Below are positions 1 to 12,345 of a stretch of DNA of 64,000 nucleotides, piece after piece. A program made the position numbers and the translations under genes. The DNA comes from Macropodus opercularis. Lineage: Eukaryota > Chordata > Actinopteri > Anabantiformes > Osphronemidae. Each line of letters opens with the position of its first letter. Positions within the stretch are counted from its first letter, which is position 1. The notes beneath the pieces are model-generated. The model was not told the origin of the DNA and made no database searches. It saw only the letters and a list, made by a program, of their open reading frames with translations. Where the stretch lies: assembly GCA_030770545.1 (NCBI GenBank), contig CM061098.1, forward strand, positions 1,588,001 to 1,652,000, given 5' to 3'.

Positions 1-386
1 GTGTCTGGTCAGGGTGTTTGTGGGAACGGCTCCTAATGGTTTTAGGCTGCGGTGAGGCCTTTGTGGGGCACGTACGCAAACGGGTCCGTTCAGAATGCGC
101 TTAATCGGTGGCTTCACATGTCCCAGGACACGCGTGTAAACTTCAGCATCATTCATATGATCATCAGACAACAGAATGCAGGAGGTATTAGAGCTAAATG
201 CTTGATTCAGCTTAGAAACCTTTTTCCTCTCTGACTTTTATTTTGACAGGAGCCAGGTCTTGGTTTTGTCATCAGATTTTGGTCATATTTCCATTCTTGC
301 ATGTTAGTCTGACGTAGTATTTTGCTTGGTGATATGCAGCAGCACTGTTTTGAATGATGACTCACTTTTCTGTATCTTTGTCTCAG
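1..386 (+). other. htr4: htr4 intron, 3' part
   Basis: This stretch ends in a good acceptor (pyrimidine-rich, then tctcAG at 381-386) immediately before the recognised htr4 terminal exon, so it is the end of the preceding intron. The 60-codon frame at 52-234 shows no resemblance to any known 5-HT4 tail. Alternative htr4 tail exons lie in this region in mammals, but I cannot recognise one here. Confidence 0.6.
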
Positions 387-474
387 GTATTCTGTCCTTC
401 ACAACGGTAACCACACGGAGCAGGAGAAGACGTCCCTGCACGCTGGCACAGAGTCCCACGAGTCCTGCTTGTGA
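387..474 (+). CDS. htr4: 5-HT4 serotonin receptor, last coding exon (partial gene)
   Basis: This exon encodes the C-terminal cytoplasmic tail of a Gs-coupled serotonin receptor. After the acceptor at 385-386, one base completes a split codon. The frame then reads 28 residues, beginning YSVLHNGNH and ending TESHESCL, before TGA at 472-474. The pattern Y-x-VLH-x-G-x-H-x-E-x-EK...H...ES-x-ESC-(F/L) matches the 5-HT4(a) tail of mammals as I remember it, in length and in the position of every conserved residue. The last three residues, S-C-L, fit a class I PDZ ligand (S/T-x-hydrophobic). In mammals this tail recruits PDZ partners that steer receptor trafficking. The receptor body (seven membrane helices) lies on exons left of position 1. 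The exon is too short to stand out as an open frame and was recognised by motif. A different receptor seems unlikely. Confidence 0.82.
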
Positions 475-985
475 CCAGCGCTGACTCGCGCCCGGCAGTC
501 ACCTCTCCGACACCCGCGGCTCTCCCGCCGTCACCGCAGGAGCCGATGGGAGCTGAAATCCAATACGGATACTGTAAAAACTGTCGCTTGAGGGATGCGA
601 TGGAGGAGCGTGACGTTCCCAGGGACGCCTCTGAGGAAAGGTCGGCTAGAATCGGTTGTGTGGCCTGCTGACGTGGCAGGAGGTGGAATAAAACCGGTCA
701 TGCTACAACATCCACATGCACTGAACCCGATCCAGGGTGGGGCTGGGATCCCATCAGCAGGGTTGTCTGGAGGAGACCGGGTGGCTTCAGTGGAGCTGTA
801 GGGAACGTGATAAAGGACTGTGATGGGGAAAAACGTTGCCAAAGCTGATATACATAACGTGGGAATATTTCTAATGAAACATGAGGCTCCTTGTTGTTGT
901 TCTGCCAAAATCTGCATATTAGGTTGGCGAACAGTGTTATTCAAGCGTTATTCAAACATCCCGTAATAAACCGTCCTGCATTTTA
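475..985 (+). other. htr4: htr4 3' untranslated region (inferred)
   Basis: This region follows the htr4 stop codon directly. Two AATAAA hexamers on the + strand, at 687-692 and 965-970, are candidate polyadenylation signals. Short open frames here on both strands have no recognisable motifs. The true cleavage site cannot be fixed from sequence alone. Confidence 0.5.
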
Positions 986-3900
986 GCCTTGAGAGAAACC
1001 ACGACCTGTTTGTGGTGTCGTTGACGTGCATTACCACTCGTAATGCTGCACTAGCACTGGTGGCTGCGCGCTCACACTCCGGGTTCATCTCGTTTCAAGC
1101 CTCAGTGTCTTATCAGCAGGTCGCTCCTGAAGGATTTCACAAGCTCGTGTGTGTTTCTGGTGCTTTGTGGGAGAACGCGTGAAGGTTTTTGCAGTGAGTG
1201 CGTCTGTCTGTGTGTGGAAATGTCACTTTTCCTCGTTTCCTCCAGTTCTACATCATTAATGAGCTTTAATTAAACAGTTTGAGCTGTGGGGACGAGAATG
1301 TGAATCAGGAGCAGGAGATGCTCACCGATGCTGCGGCTGTAGAAGAAGTTTGAACTGAACTCCGCTCTTCTTTTTCTTTCATCATAGAGACACTTTTCCT
1401 CCTCCTCATTTCATCCTGTATCACTGAAGAGAAGACTCACTGGCCACTTTAAAGTTGTGTTGCGCTGTGTCTGCTGACAACATGACCCGGCTGTAAATTA
1501 GATTGACTCCTTTGGTTAATGGTTTGTTTATCCTCTGGAGACACATTATGTTCAGAATTCAGTAACTTTTTAATCTTCATACAACGGTGAAAGGATTTTT
1601 GCTAAACTATCTGGCTTGACTGTGTTCGTGTTCCCGAGCAGTTGACTTCTTCAACTACAATCTGGGAAAATATTGTATTTTCATTTGTCAATAAACCGTT
1701 AAATAAACCAGGACAAACGAACGTAGATGAGGAATAAACAAGTCAAAGCACAGAAACAGAGCCTTCTGAACGGTTCACACCGGAGCAGTTAATTAGACGA
1801 GCACTCAAACTCTGGCTCAACGGAAAGCAACGAGGTTGGAAACGCTGGGCAGTCAAGCCAATTACAAATGCTTGCAGAGATAAAGCCGCTGGCCCAGTTT
1901 AGGGAATTACAGTTTACATGAAATACCCTGAAACATCACAAATGACAGCAGCTGTGTTTCTCCAGATTCATAAATATGAGTCTCACGAATTACATTTCAC
2001 CAAGAGAGCAACACACATTGGCAAACAGAATACAAGATCACATAAACAACCACGCATTTATGATTTTTACAGTTAATACATAATTGAGCAGAAATGCATC
2101 CGTTTGATTTGTGCTGCAGAAAACTAGAGCAGACACGTTCATTGTGATCGGACACTGGCTTTGAGTGATGGTCCACTGAGGATTTAAAGTAGCAGGATAG
2201 AAACCGTTCCTCTGGCTTCGTCGGCAGCATAACCCAGGTGTCTGTCATCCGTCTGTGTTTTCACAGAACCCACCGAGTTTGAAGACGTAGAAGTGACGTG
2301 ACGCGCATGAAACCACATTCATTTGTCGTCTGACCGTGACTGTGGTTCGTCCTCAGCTCACGTGCTTCCTCTCACAGCTCTAGGTTGGTAAAAGTCCGGG
2401 CAGCTCCTTCTAGTCTTGTAATGCTGACGGTGCAGGGAGCTGCTCCCGGACGAAGGTCGGCCACAGAACGATAACGATAAAACCTGCATGAAATGAATTT
2501 GGACTCAGTCGAGGAGGTGATGGTTTGGTGACTGCTGCTGTCTGCGCTGTCCATGGAAGCTATAGGAAGAAATTTTATGTTGTAAGCAAGAGAGAGTATA
2601 TGAATTTAGTTCTTTAAATTCTAAAGAATAATAATTTAATAAGCTCAGTGTTTTCTTATTGTTTTCATTATTAACATTTCTACATTTTCCAATTGGATCA
2701 AATAAATCAAGTGGAGTTTAGTCACTGGTGGAGCATCGTCGCGGTCGACTTTAAGAGCCATCAGCTAAATGAAGCGCAGGCCCAGACAGTCGTGCTGAGT
2801 CCAGACAGGTTCCTCCTTTATGGGCGACCACCGTCGTCTCTTCGCCATCTTTGAACCCACATCTTTCCATCCTGTGAGTTTCGTACATTAGCCTCCACAG
2901 TGGTAAATGTCAGGCTTTTATTTTTTCTGCTTTCTATACACTGCTTTTTCCTTCAGTCGCTGTTCAATACCATCGACTGTCTGCAGCATAATGTCAGCCT
3001 GTGAATCTGTCCGTCCGTTGCATGCGTGGCACCCACTGAGCTTCTCAAACAGGCATCACACCTCATACAGTAAGGCTTCGAAACAGAGAACGCAACGTGT
3101 CTGTTTCCGAGAGAATACAGACACACGAAGTCGGTCAAATCAGCCTCCTTACTGCTGTTTCCCTGTCATGATGAACTCGGAGTGTGTAGTTCACAGCACA
3201 GCCTCAGCCTTTAACGCTCACGGCTCAGACTCACAATCACAGCTTTTTGAGCTGACATTTCTCTTGTCACAAAAGAGGCACAAAGGCCAGTTTCTACATC
3301 TTCCAGCCAGATAACACCAGCTGCATTTAATTTAAATATTCCTTCAACATGTTACATGACTTTACACACAAAGGAAGGTTTTTATAATTAGCCAATAAAA
3401 TAAATAAATACCCAAATAACAGAATCATCCAAAGCCAAAATGCACAACTGATGATTTCACATCTTAGTTTTTACTTTGCCTCATTTTCTCAGACAACATA
3501 ATAACCAAACAGGAGACCAAGGGAAAATTCAAGTCAAAGAATGTGGGAGTCTGTGGCAGGTTTAGATCCAGGAAGCAGCACTGGGTTTGTTTGTCCTCTG
3601 CTCCTTCAGCGAGGAGGAGCTGACATGGTGATCGCTGAGGCTTATCGTCCATCCTCCTCAATAAATCAGGGGGACGGCAGGTAATTAAGGTTTCATTTAA
3701 TTCCATTAAGAATCCATTTATTTCCTTTTCACCTTGAGCAGAAGTTGTAGCCTTTTAAAGCCTCTTAAACATCCACCCGTACAACATGCACCATGAACTT
3801 GTCTTTGGAAACTATCGATGTAGTTGGCTGCTTAACATTCAGCTTCTTTCGATGCTGGATAATATTCCTCATGTTAAGGTGATATTTAACAGTCAGTTCT

Positions 3901-6900
3901 CAGCACAGCCTCTTTACATTTGATTTGCAAAATAAAAATATGCTCTGTCATATTTCAAGCCTCATACCTGCCTTATCAAACATCCACTGTCTGAAGTAAT
4001 GATTAAGACGAACTATAAAACGCTGGATTTCAATGGCTGCAGTTTCTCGCCACTTCCTGAGGTTTAATCCACGTCACTCCTCCTGCTCTGTATCTCTTCC
4101 ATCGGAACAAAAAAATATCCATTTACATTCGCAGCTCACAGCATGAATGTGTAAATAAAGAAAAAAGTCCCACAAGGAGACAATAAACAACTTTTGTAAA
4201 ACTCTCAGTATTTATTTTGACAGAACAAAATGGATATTTTCATGTATTAAACATAAAGGCTTCTCTTTCAGGGAGCTGACATGTGTATGACTTTTTCTGT
4301 TGCTATGTGACAGTTCTGATAAAGGCTAATTAAAGAGATGTTGATAATCCTGCTGTTGACTGTGTTTGTGACTTCGATTACGTCAGTAGGACTGAAAACG
4401 AGGGATGGGAGGCCGATAAAGCGCTCGCTGCGCTCAAATGATTCCCATTTGCCTCACCACGCTGAGCTCGTGCTCGCTTCCCTCTTCTGTGTCAAGCATT
4501 GACAAGTTGACAACCCATAAAGATTAAGTCTGGATGAAAAACTCCCAGCGATAACGGACAGAGCTGCTTCTTAGCAGAGATACACAAAACCACGGCTGTG
4601 AGGAGCTTTGTCGGGGTGAGAGGTCTCACCTTAATATTCCGATAGCGTTTTACTGTATTGATCGTGCTCAGTGTCTTAAACTCTGGGATGATGGGGATCG
4701 TGTCTTTGTTTAAGTTGTCTTTATGACCACCCAGTTTAGTCAAATGAAATGATTGCATCCTTCATGAAAGTTAGAAGAGAAATGTGCTGCAGACAGACGG
4801 AGGATGTTCTGTCTGCTGTGAAATTAGTTTTTTATTCATCACAGCTTGATCTCAAGACTTTTAGCCGCAAAATGTAAAACACCAAGTCGACACCGACAGA
4901 AGCTCATTACAGTTGATAACGTGCCTTTTGACAGCGGCCATGTGGGAAATCAGATCAGATCGTGAAACTGCTCCGGCTGCAAACAGCCGACGTGGGATTC
5001 TGACGTGACGGAAACCCAGCAGAATCGCTCAGATGATTAATAAGGTGTCAAGACCCCACTGCACGCCCCGCGGCAGCAGGGGGCGACCGGTTCTGAGCCT
5101 TAATCAGAGAAAAGTTTCATCCCTACCTCCTGCAACATGGAAAAACAACAGTTTTATAGTGTATAATACTTAGCTCCATGTCACTGGCCTTGATTCAGAG
5201 CTGAAGAATGAATTATCGCATGGCTGGTGAAGACAGGGTTGGTTGGAACTGGACAAGGGCCAAGACTCAGAACCAGCAAAACAAAAGATAATGTTCAAAT
5301 ACACGAGTGGGCGAAGTAATCGTGCGAGTCAGAAAACGGGCCTTACTCATGGTGGTGGAAAAAAGCCTGTAAACGGTCTCCTCCAACCACTGGGCCTCAG
5401 AGAACGCGATGTGGTCTGGTAAAATAAACACGTGAGCCTGTCTGTTGCTTTCTGCCGGTGAAACCGTGTCGTGTTTGTTTGTGTTGAGTGATAGATGGAG
5501 GCGGCTTGATGCGTCCCTCTGTGGAGATGAGTTTCCGTGGATAAATTGGCAGCTGTACGTCCCTGACAGCGCGTCGGTCGGAATGAAATGAGGGAAGGCC
5601 TTCGAGCAGACGAGCGAGCTAGAAATTATTGGTGTTCCTCGACTGTTCTCGCTCAGTAGTCGTTAATCCTAAAAGCCGATGAGATTTAAAACAGCTTACC
5701 TCTTCGTGGTTTTTTAAAATATTTGTAAAGCAACAAATGTACAGTCTGGAGTCAGACGAGATGGTTCAGGTGCTCTGGCCCCTCATTCCTTTTAAATATG
5801 GGGACCATTGTGTTTTTGCGTTCGGACAAATGTGCGACTGCAAAGAGCCTGAGACGTAGCTGAAGCCAGTCACACTGCCAACAGCTCTGTGAAATGACTT
5901 TGGCCCCGTGTGTCTGTGAGCTGCGGGTCAGCAGGGACCTGGCAGCACAGTGGAGCGAGAAGACGAGAAATTAAAAGCAGCTCATAGCGTAGCTAAGGCT
6001 CACAAGTAAAGAGCACCGGGCACGTTCTGCATCGCACGGCTTTCCCTCGACTCAGCCTCAGCCTTTGTGTTAGGCTCAGAGTTCAGCCTGTTTGGATTCT
6101 GTCCGTGTCCACATGCTGTCATTTGTGCAGAGCATCAATAGAGTCGAGCCTGGAGAGTAAACACGCATCATCCAGAGCAGCACCAAGAACAGAAAGGTGT
6201 TGGGCTGTGGGTCTGACGCTACGAAGCATCCGTCATATAAGGAGGATTTAAATTTGTATTAGCGGTGCTTGTAATGTCTGGTATCGGAGACAGTAACTGT
6301 CTCTTCATGTCCCAGAGCTGATTGAGCTGCATCCGTTTCTCATGAGGCCCTGAGATGTCGAGCTGTCTGCGATGCTCCCCACCTGCCGCTCAAAGCACCT
6401 CAGTGACCCTCAGCTGGGAAAGAAGCTCGGATGATGGACGGACGGACTGAAATGATAAAACGATTATCAACAAGTTACTGGAATTGTAGGTACGTCTGCT
6501 GCGTTTAGATCAATCTCTTCTTTTTCTTCCTTCCTCGTCTCTAGTTTCTACAGAAAGAGAGAGGACACTGGTTTAACTAATAAAAACCCAGAGATAATAG
6601 CGACAGACTGAGATAATGAAATTAAGCAGCCCACACACAGAGTCAACACAGCGCAGAGGAGAATATCCGTCTAAATAGAGCAGAGCTCTCTGACGGCTTC
6701 TTTTCTTTGGCAGTGACAGTCTGTCAAAGGAATAGACGCCGAGTTCATACATGATGCTACAACATCCCAGCTTGAAGTTAAGCTGCACCTTGAATCTTTC
6801 TCAGGCTTGTGCTGTAAAACTTCTTTTTTCTCTTATCCGAACCGATGGTGCTGTAAATGCCTCTGAGGCCAGTTTAAATTTCCTCTAACCTTTCCTCACC

Positions 6901-9117
6901 TGTGTCTCCACGCGGCTACGATCACCCACTGGCTCTTTCCTCGTGGACATGATTCGCTCAGAGGTCACCTCACTGGAGCCACAAGTCCGAGCATTTACCG
7001 CTGTTGCTGTATGTCGAGTTATGACGCGTGTCCGGACACCAACCGAATCCCTTCTCTGGGTTTGTTTGACGACACTGCACATTGCATGACTGTACGTGTG
7101 AAACCGTAGAGATTCACATGGTGAACAAACAGCAGTAATTAGACTGACCTTGATCTCAGAATCTGCTGAAGCTGCCACTTCAGATCCACACATACAGTCT
7201 AACTCGCTAACATGGCAGCTGTGCCATTAATTCTACTTTTACCAGGTTATAATGTCTCAGTTTTTAAGTTGATGCTGTCAGAAAGGTGATGATTCTACTG
7301 TATGTTTATTACTGGAGTCGTAGAATCACCCCTTAATACGCCGAGAGTAGAGATACGCAGTATAAACGCCAACGGCCGATGACATCGCTAGCTCGTCTCC
7401 TGCTCGTTGCTCCCTCTGGTCATGTCCCGTCTTTAACAAGCTCGTGTGTTGTCCAGTCCCTAGTGTGTCCACAGGAAGTCCGCTGACCTTTAACACTGAA
7501 TTGTGGAGTTGTTCCTGCGCAACAGTTAAGATGATTATCTCCCCAAGAGAGAGAAGGAGCGAACAGAAACAAAAAGGCAGAGAGCTGAACTTGAAATGAC
7601 CACATGTCCACTTACATCAAACATATTTCACTGCCAGTACGTTCTAATGGCGTAAAGAACAGACCAGCAGTGGAACACGAGTCCAGTTTGTATGTGGGCT
7701 ATGAGAAGAACAACATCTATCTTCACCGTAGCTTCTAGTGTCTTTGTCAGACCTGCTGTTGCCATCACTGGATCATCCTGTTGCTTGATCTGCTTCTGTT
7801 TGTCGCCACGTTGCCGCTATGGGCACCTGTTTAATTGCCCATATCCCTCGATATATCGGCCCTCGCCACCAAAGTCTGTACTTAATTGTTACCATCGCTG
7901 CACGAATGGCCATAATTCTGCAAGCAAAGGCACCATTCACCGCTCCGCCGTGTTCACCTTATGCTAATGAGCTGCTCATTTTGTCTTTATGGTGTTTGGT
8001 TGAACTTTAGAGGCTTGATTTGTGAGAAAGGCTCAGAGACCGACTGAAAGGTTTCATGTTCTCTGCATACATTTGATTTTGAATGATTTTGAATGAAATG
8101 TGAAAGTGTAATGTGACCAAGGACTCAAACATAGGAGAGGATACCAAATAGACCAAACGCAAATTCTGTTTGAGGTCAAAATACCTTTTGAAACATGGTT
8201 TCATTTCCCTTGATAAAACATTCCATGGAAACAGCCCCCACAGCTTCACAGAACCTAAAAGTAGAGGCATTTTTCATTCTCTGCTTCACATATTCAGCTA
8301 ATCCATCCGTCAGACTGACAGTGAGCCATTATCCCTACATCTGCATGAAGTCTTTTCATTTCTAGCCCAATAAGTTAAATGAATTTTCACTCACAATGTC
8401 CATTTGCAGCCCGGTCTGTAATTGTTCTGGCTGAGGAGGCAGGGAACATTTAATAATAGATATTGAGGAGGGAAAAAGGACCATTGTTCCCTGCTCTGCG
8501 TGGCCAACATTTAAGGTCTGGTGGCTGAGAGTGGCAGACAGGAAGAAACAGGCTCAAAGCAGCCTGTGGTGAGCCGACTAAGAAACGTGTGTAACTTGAT
8601 TCCTTCATTTTTTTATGCTTAATCCATCAAGTGATGATGTTTCCTGTATGATTAAGAGGAAGTGTAGCGGTGAGTGAAAGCCTCTGTAAAACTGTGTCAG
8701 ATTTATTTCCTCACCACCACCTCTATTCCTGTCTCAGTACATGAATATGAATGTATATTTGGCTGAAATGTCCAAACTTTGTAGTCTTGTATGTGCAGCT
8801 GTCCATCCAAAATTTACAGCAGAGAGTCTATAAAGAGGATAAAGTATTTCATCATTATCAGTGTTCACCTTGGGGAAATTCTTCTGCACTAAAACTACCA
8901 ATGGGTTAGTGTCTTGTTAGATAAACTCCTATTTTTTTTAGGCGGGGTAATAGACAAAAACTGTTAAATGTCAAAAGGACAAGTCAAATAAACAAATTAA
9001 CAAAGGTTTCCTTCCAGGGAGCCCAGCGATTCAGTCCATCACCTGTCACAGGTGCGGAGGTTGACAAAAGCTCCGCCCACTGGACCAAAGGTCTCACCTG
9101 GAACAGCAAATGAGAAT
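986..9117. other. intergenic desert, left part
   Basis: No coding exon, RNA gene or recognisable transposon was found on either strand. Open frames are all under 140 codons and lack family motifs. Base composition is mildly AT-rich with scattered GC-rich patches. One patch near 5,070 carries a CTCF-like core, listed separately. Distal enhancers of the flanking genes may lie here but cannot be identified from one sequence. Confidence 0.6.
5074..5087 (+). promoter_or_regulatory. candidate CTCF-binding core
   Basis: The sequence CAGCAGGGGGCGAC matches the central CTCF consensus (CCA-S-YAG-R-K-GGC-R-S) at all but the edge positions. It sits in a short GC-rich island inside otherwise AT-rich intergenic DNA. 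It is a motif match only, and occupancy is unknown. Confidence 0.4.
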
Positions 9118-9118
9118 C

Positions 9119-9153
9119 ACAAAGAAGAACAAGAACAAGAACAAGAAGAACGG
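9119..9153 (+). repeat. purine-rich AAGAAC repeat, short arm
   Basis: Repeated AAGAAC/AAGAAG units lie about 40 bp before the much longer (TTC)n tract. This puts a purine run and a pyrimidine run on the same strand, so the two can pair imperfectly. Confidence 0.7.
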
Positions 9154-9192
9154 GATGAAGACGAGGGAGACCAAGACGGCGGCAAAAACAAC

Positions 9193-9372
9193 TTCTTCTT
9201 CTTCTTCTTCTTTTTCTTCTTCTTCTTCTACTTCTTCTTCTTCTTCTACTTCTTCTTCTTCCTCTTCTACTTCTTCTTCTTCCTCTTCTACTTCTTCTTC
9301 TTCTTCTTCTACTTCTTCTTCTTCTTCTTCTATTTCTTCTTCTTCTTCTTCTATTTCTTCTTCTTCTTCTTC

Positions 9373-9404
<32 letters not shown>

Positions 9405-9544
9405 CTTCTTCTTCTTCTTCTTCTACTTCTTCTTCTTCTTCTTCTACTTCTTCTTCTTCTTCTAGTTCTTCTTCTTCTTCTTCTACTTCTTCTTCTTCTT
9501 CTTCTTCTTCTACTTCTACTTCTTCTTCTACTTCTTCTTCTTCT
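9193..9544 (+). repeat. (TTC)n trinucleotide tract with TTCTAC and TTCCTC interruptions
   Basis: About 350 bp of nearly uninterrupted pyrimidine on the + strand (GAA on the - strand) is built from TTC units. TAC or TAT variants recur every 6-8 units. The spacing of the variants suggests expansion of larger blocks of about 21 bp as well as single triplets. GAA/TTC tracts of this length are known to form intramolecular triplexes (H-DNA). The Ser- or Phe-rich frames across it are artefacts of the repeat. Confidence 0.95.
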
Positions 9545-12316
9545 GGGTAGGCTAATGTCAGCCTTAGAGGTTCGCTACATGGTCAGCGACGTCAGTAGTA
9601 CTGTAGCTAGCCAGCGTTAGCTTAACGCGGTCAGAAACAGTAACACCAGGACACCAAGTAAATGTCCGTCGTCTAACCAGTGAATCAGTTCGTTGGCGTT
9701 AGCTGAGAAGCTAAGTCCTGTCAGGCTTGTTTCGTGAACAGCCACAGTACATGGACTTCACTCAGACAAAGTGAAGGGCTGCTGTTGAATTTACTAAAAC
9801 ATCAGAATCAAGTGGACACACGGTATTTTTATTGTCAAGTTTGAGCTGTTTTCCTGCGGTGACATGTCTGATCTAACTAAAAGACATTTTCTCTTTCTGT
9901 CTAGGAATTAATAAGAAAAAAATGAATTCTCTCTGCTGGTTGCCAACAAATCACACTAAGCCGCTCTTCTCCCAGACGACCTGTTTTTGGAAATGTCCGG
10001 TATGTTTTCACATTTTTGATTTTGCAATTGCACATGAGGAAAATCACTAACTCATAAAGTGACAGCCTGCTTTAAAATACCAGTTACCCATTGAACCCTG
10101 GCTTTCTAGGCTCAATTAGATTTTTTGGACTCTTTCATTTCATGTTCATGTGTAGGTTTGTGTCTGTCTGCTTGCATGTTCTGTGTATGAGTAAATCATT
10201 GTAACATTCACTCATATCATCATTCATATCTACACGTTCATGTGTGAAGCAAGCGCTAATTTAATACACAATCACTACTCCCTAGGTAGCAGCGTAAGCA
10301 CCAGAGAAGCAATCGTCCAATCAGTAAAATCAGGAGGTCGTCTTCATTCAGTTGGTGGATTTTGCTTTGCGTAAAGAGGTAATTGATGCTACTGTTTAGT
10401 CTGTAGGAGTTAGAGCTTTAGAAGTAAAGCCGTGAAGTATAATACATTTGGCACCTGATAGTCAAGGAGCTAGAAAAGTGAAATCATGAAAAACTGTCTT
10501 ATTTGGTGGGAGAGTGTTTCACATCCGTCTCATGAAAGGGTATTAATGAAACTGCGATGCCCTGCAGAGTTCAACTTTCATTTTTTGGGCAAACAACTGT
10601 CTCATATTAGTCTTTGAAGTTAGGGTCATTATACTTTGTAATTTCTTCTGTGCCTTTTAAACATGTTTCTCTGATCTTGACATTGTACCTGACTGACTCA
10701 CTCATTAGCATAAATTCAAATTTGGATTTTAAAAAATGTATGCGTTTTATGAACTTAACAGTCATTTTAGTGTGACTAGCTGCTTAAATTCATTTATATG
10801 GATTGTGGTTTTAATCATAATCTGTGTTTTTATGTGTGTTTTTTTTAATGTAAGAACAATCATGACTGTTTCAGTAATTGTACTAGAAATTACTGCCAAA
10901 GAAGTAATTTAGACTAGAAATCATTAAAGGAGTTTATATGAGCGTAGGTGGTGATGGGGCTGTGTGTGCTGCTAAATTGGTGCATTAGGCCCACAGCAGC
11001 AGTTAAAGAGGAATAAAAGCATAAAGCAATAGCTGAATAATAGACAGTTATAAAGTAAATAGTAAAAAGGCAATGAAATTCGAGAGCCAGCAATAAAATA
11101 TCTCACTGTATACAATAAAGCTCCTACTGTTACTGTTACAGTTAGTTTAAAGCTTATGAAAGTGTCATTTCGTGAAGGATCGGCCATGTTAATTACAGAG
11201 AATAAGACTATATCAGTCATCAACAGTTATCCCACATATTCCCAAAATCAACTGACTACTTACGGTGTGATAGTGTCACTGTCTTAGACTGTATTTCTAA
11301 AGCTTCACACAGACTTTTTATTGAGAAAGTTTCTCATTTCTTTACAGAATAATGAAACAGTATTTCTTTGACAGAAAGTTGTTTATTCTCAGCCAAGAAA
11401 ACATGATTATTTATTAATGCCACGGGCTCAGCTGTGACCTGCTGGTAAACAAGATGTATTTGTGATTATTTTTGAAGTAAGTATGTACATTTGTCATGTA
11501 GAGAGTAGAGAGGCTGTATATTAGCTCTTTGTTAGTGTCAGGACAGAGAGAAGAGGATAGGACTGACACGAAGGCAAGAAGGTAGAACAACCAATCAGAA
11601 AAGAAGACGAGGGTGAATGACAGGAAGAAATGCATTTGAGCCACTAAACCTCTGATGGAATCTTCTCCTCAGACGGTGCTTTGACAGCGTCTCTCTGCAT
11701 GTAGTCATCCCAGACCTCAGTGGAAAGGTTTACTTTGTGCATGTTTTTGGTTTGTTATAGTTTAACTTGCCTAATTACAGACAACCTGAGGCTGGTAAAC
11801 ACAATTAACCTCAGCTTTTTAAATCGCTTGTTTACTGTTGAGCTTTGGTTACCTGAGCTCTTGCCAGGTTAGAGGTTTTGGCAGTGGTGTCTTTTTTTGT
11901 TTAGCATACAGGACCTAACTTTAAGTTTCCTGTTTACAAGTTAACACAATACCTTCAGCAGTTTCTGTAAGGTGAAGAAACTGAGAATGATTTTAAAACC
12001 TTTGGAGCTTTTTAAAGTTGTCTTTCTTCAGACTGATAACTCTTTACCATTGCTGTCCTTAAATGCTCCAGTATATGTCCAAAACACAGTGGTAATGCCA
12101 AACACAGTCTGCAAAAAAATCATTTTCATTTTTCCTTTGGTTAAGTCTCCATATTAAAAGTAACAGTGATATAACTGAGCGTGTGTGTGGAAAGTAAAGC
12201 CAACTCATCATCTCCTCCGTGTCGCTTCTCTCCCCCTGCTGAGAAGTATCAGAAGGAGCTTATGTGGGATGTGCAGGGTATTGATCAGTCACAGACACAC
12301 ACACTCTCCCATATTA

Positions 12317-12345
12317 CACACACACACACACACACATATATATCC
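12317..12345 (+). repeat. (CA)n microsatellite running into (TA)n
   Basis: About ten CA units are followed by a short TATATAT run. This is an ordinary vertebrate dinucleotide repeat. Confidence 0.85.

Noticed and set aside
2907..3314. 135-codon plus-strand frame in the gene desert
   Set aside because: No recognisable motif, low-quality start context and no flanking splice sites that join a larger frame.
9052..9550. Poly-Phe and poly-Ser/Thr open frames
   Set aside because: These are different frames of the same (TTC)n tract. A frame without stops is automatic there.
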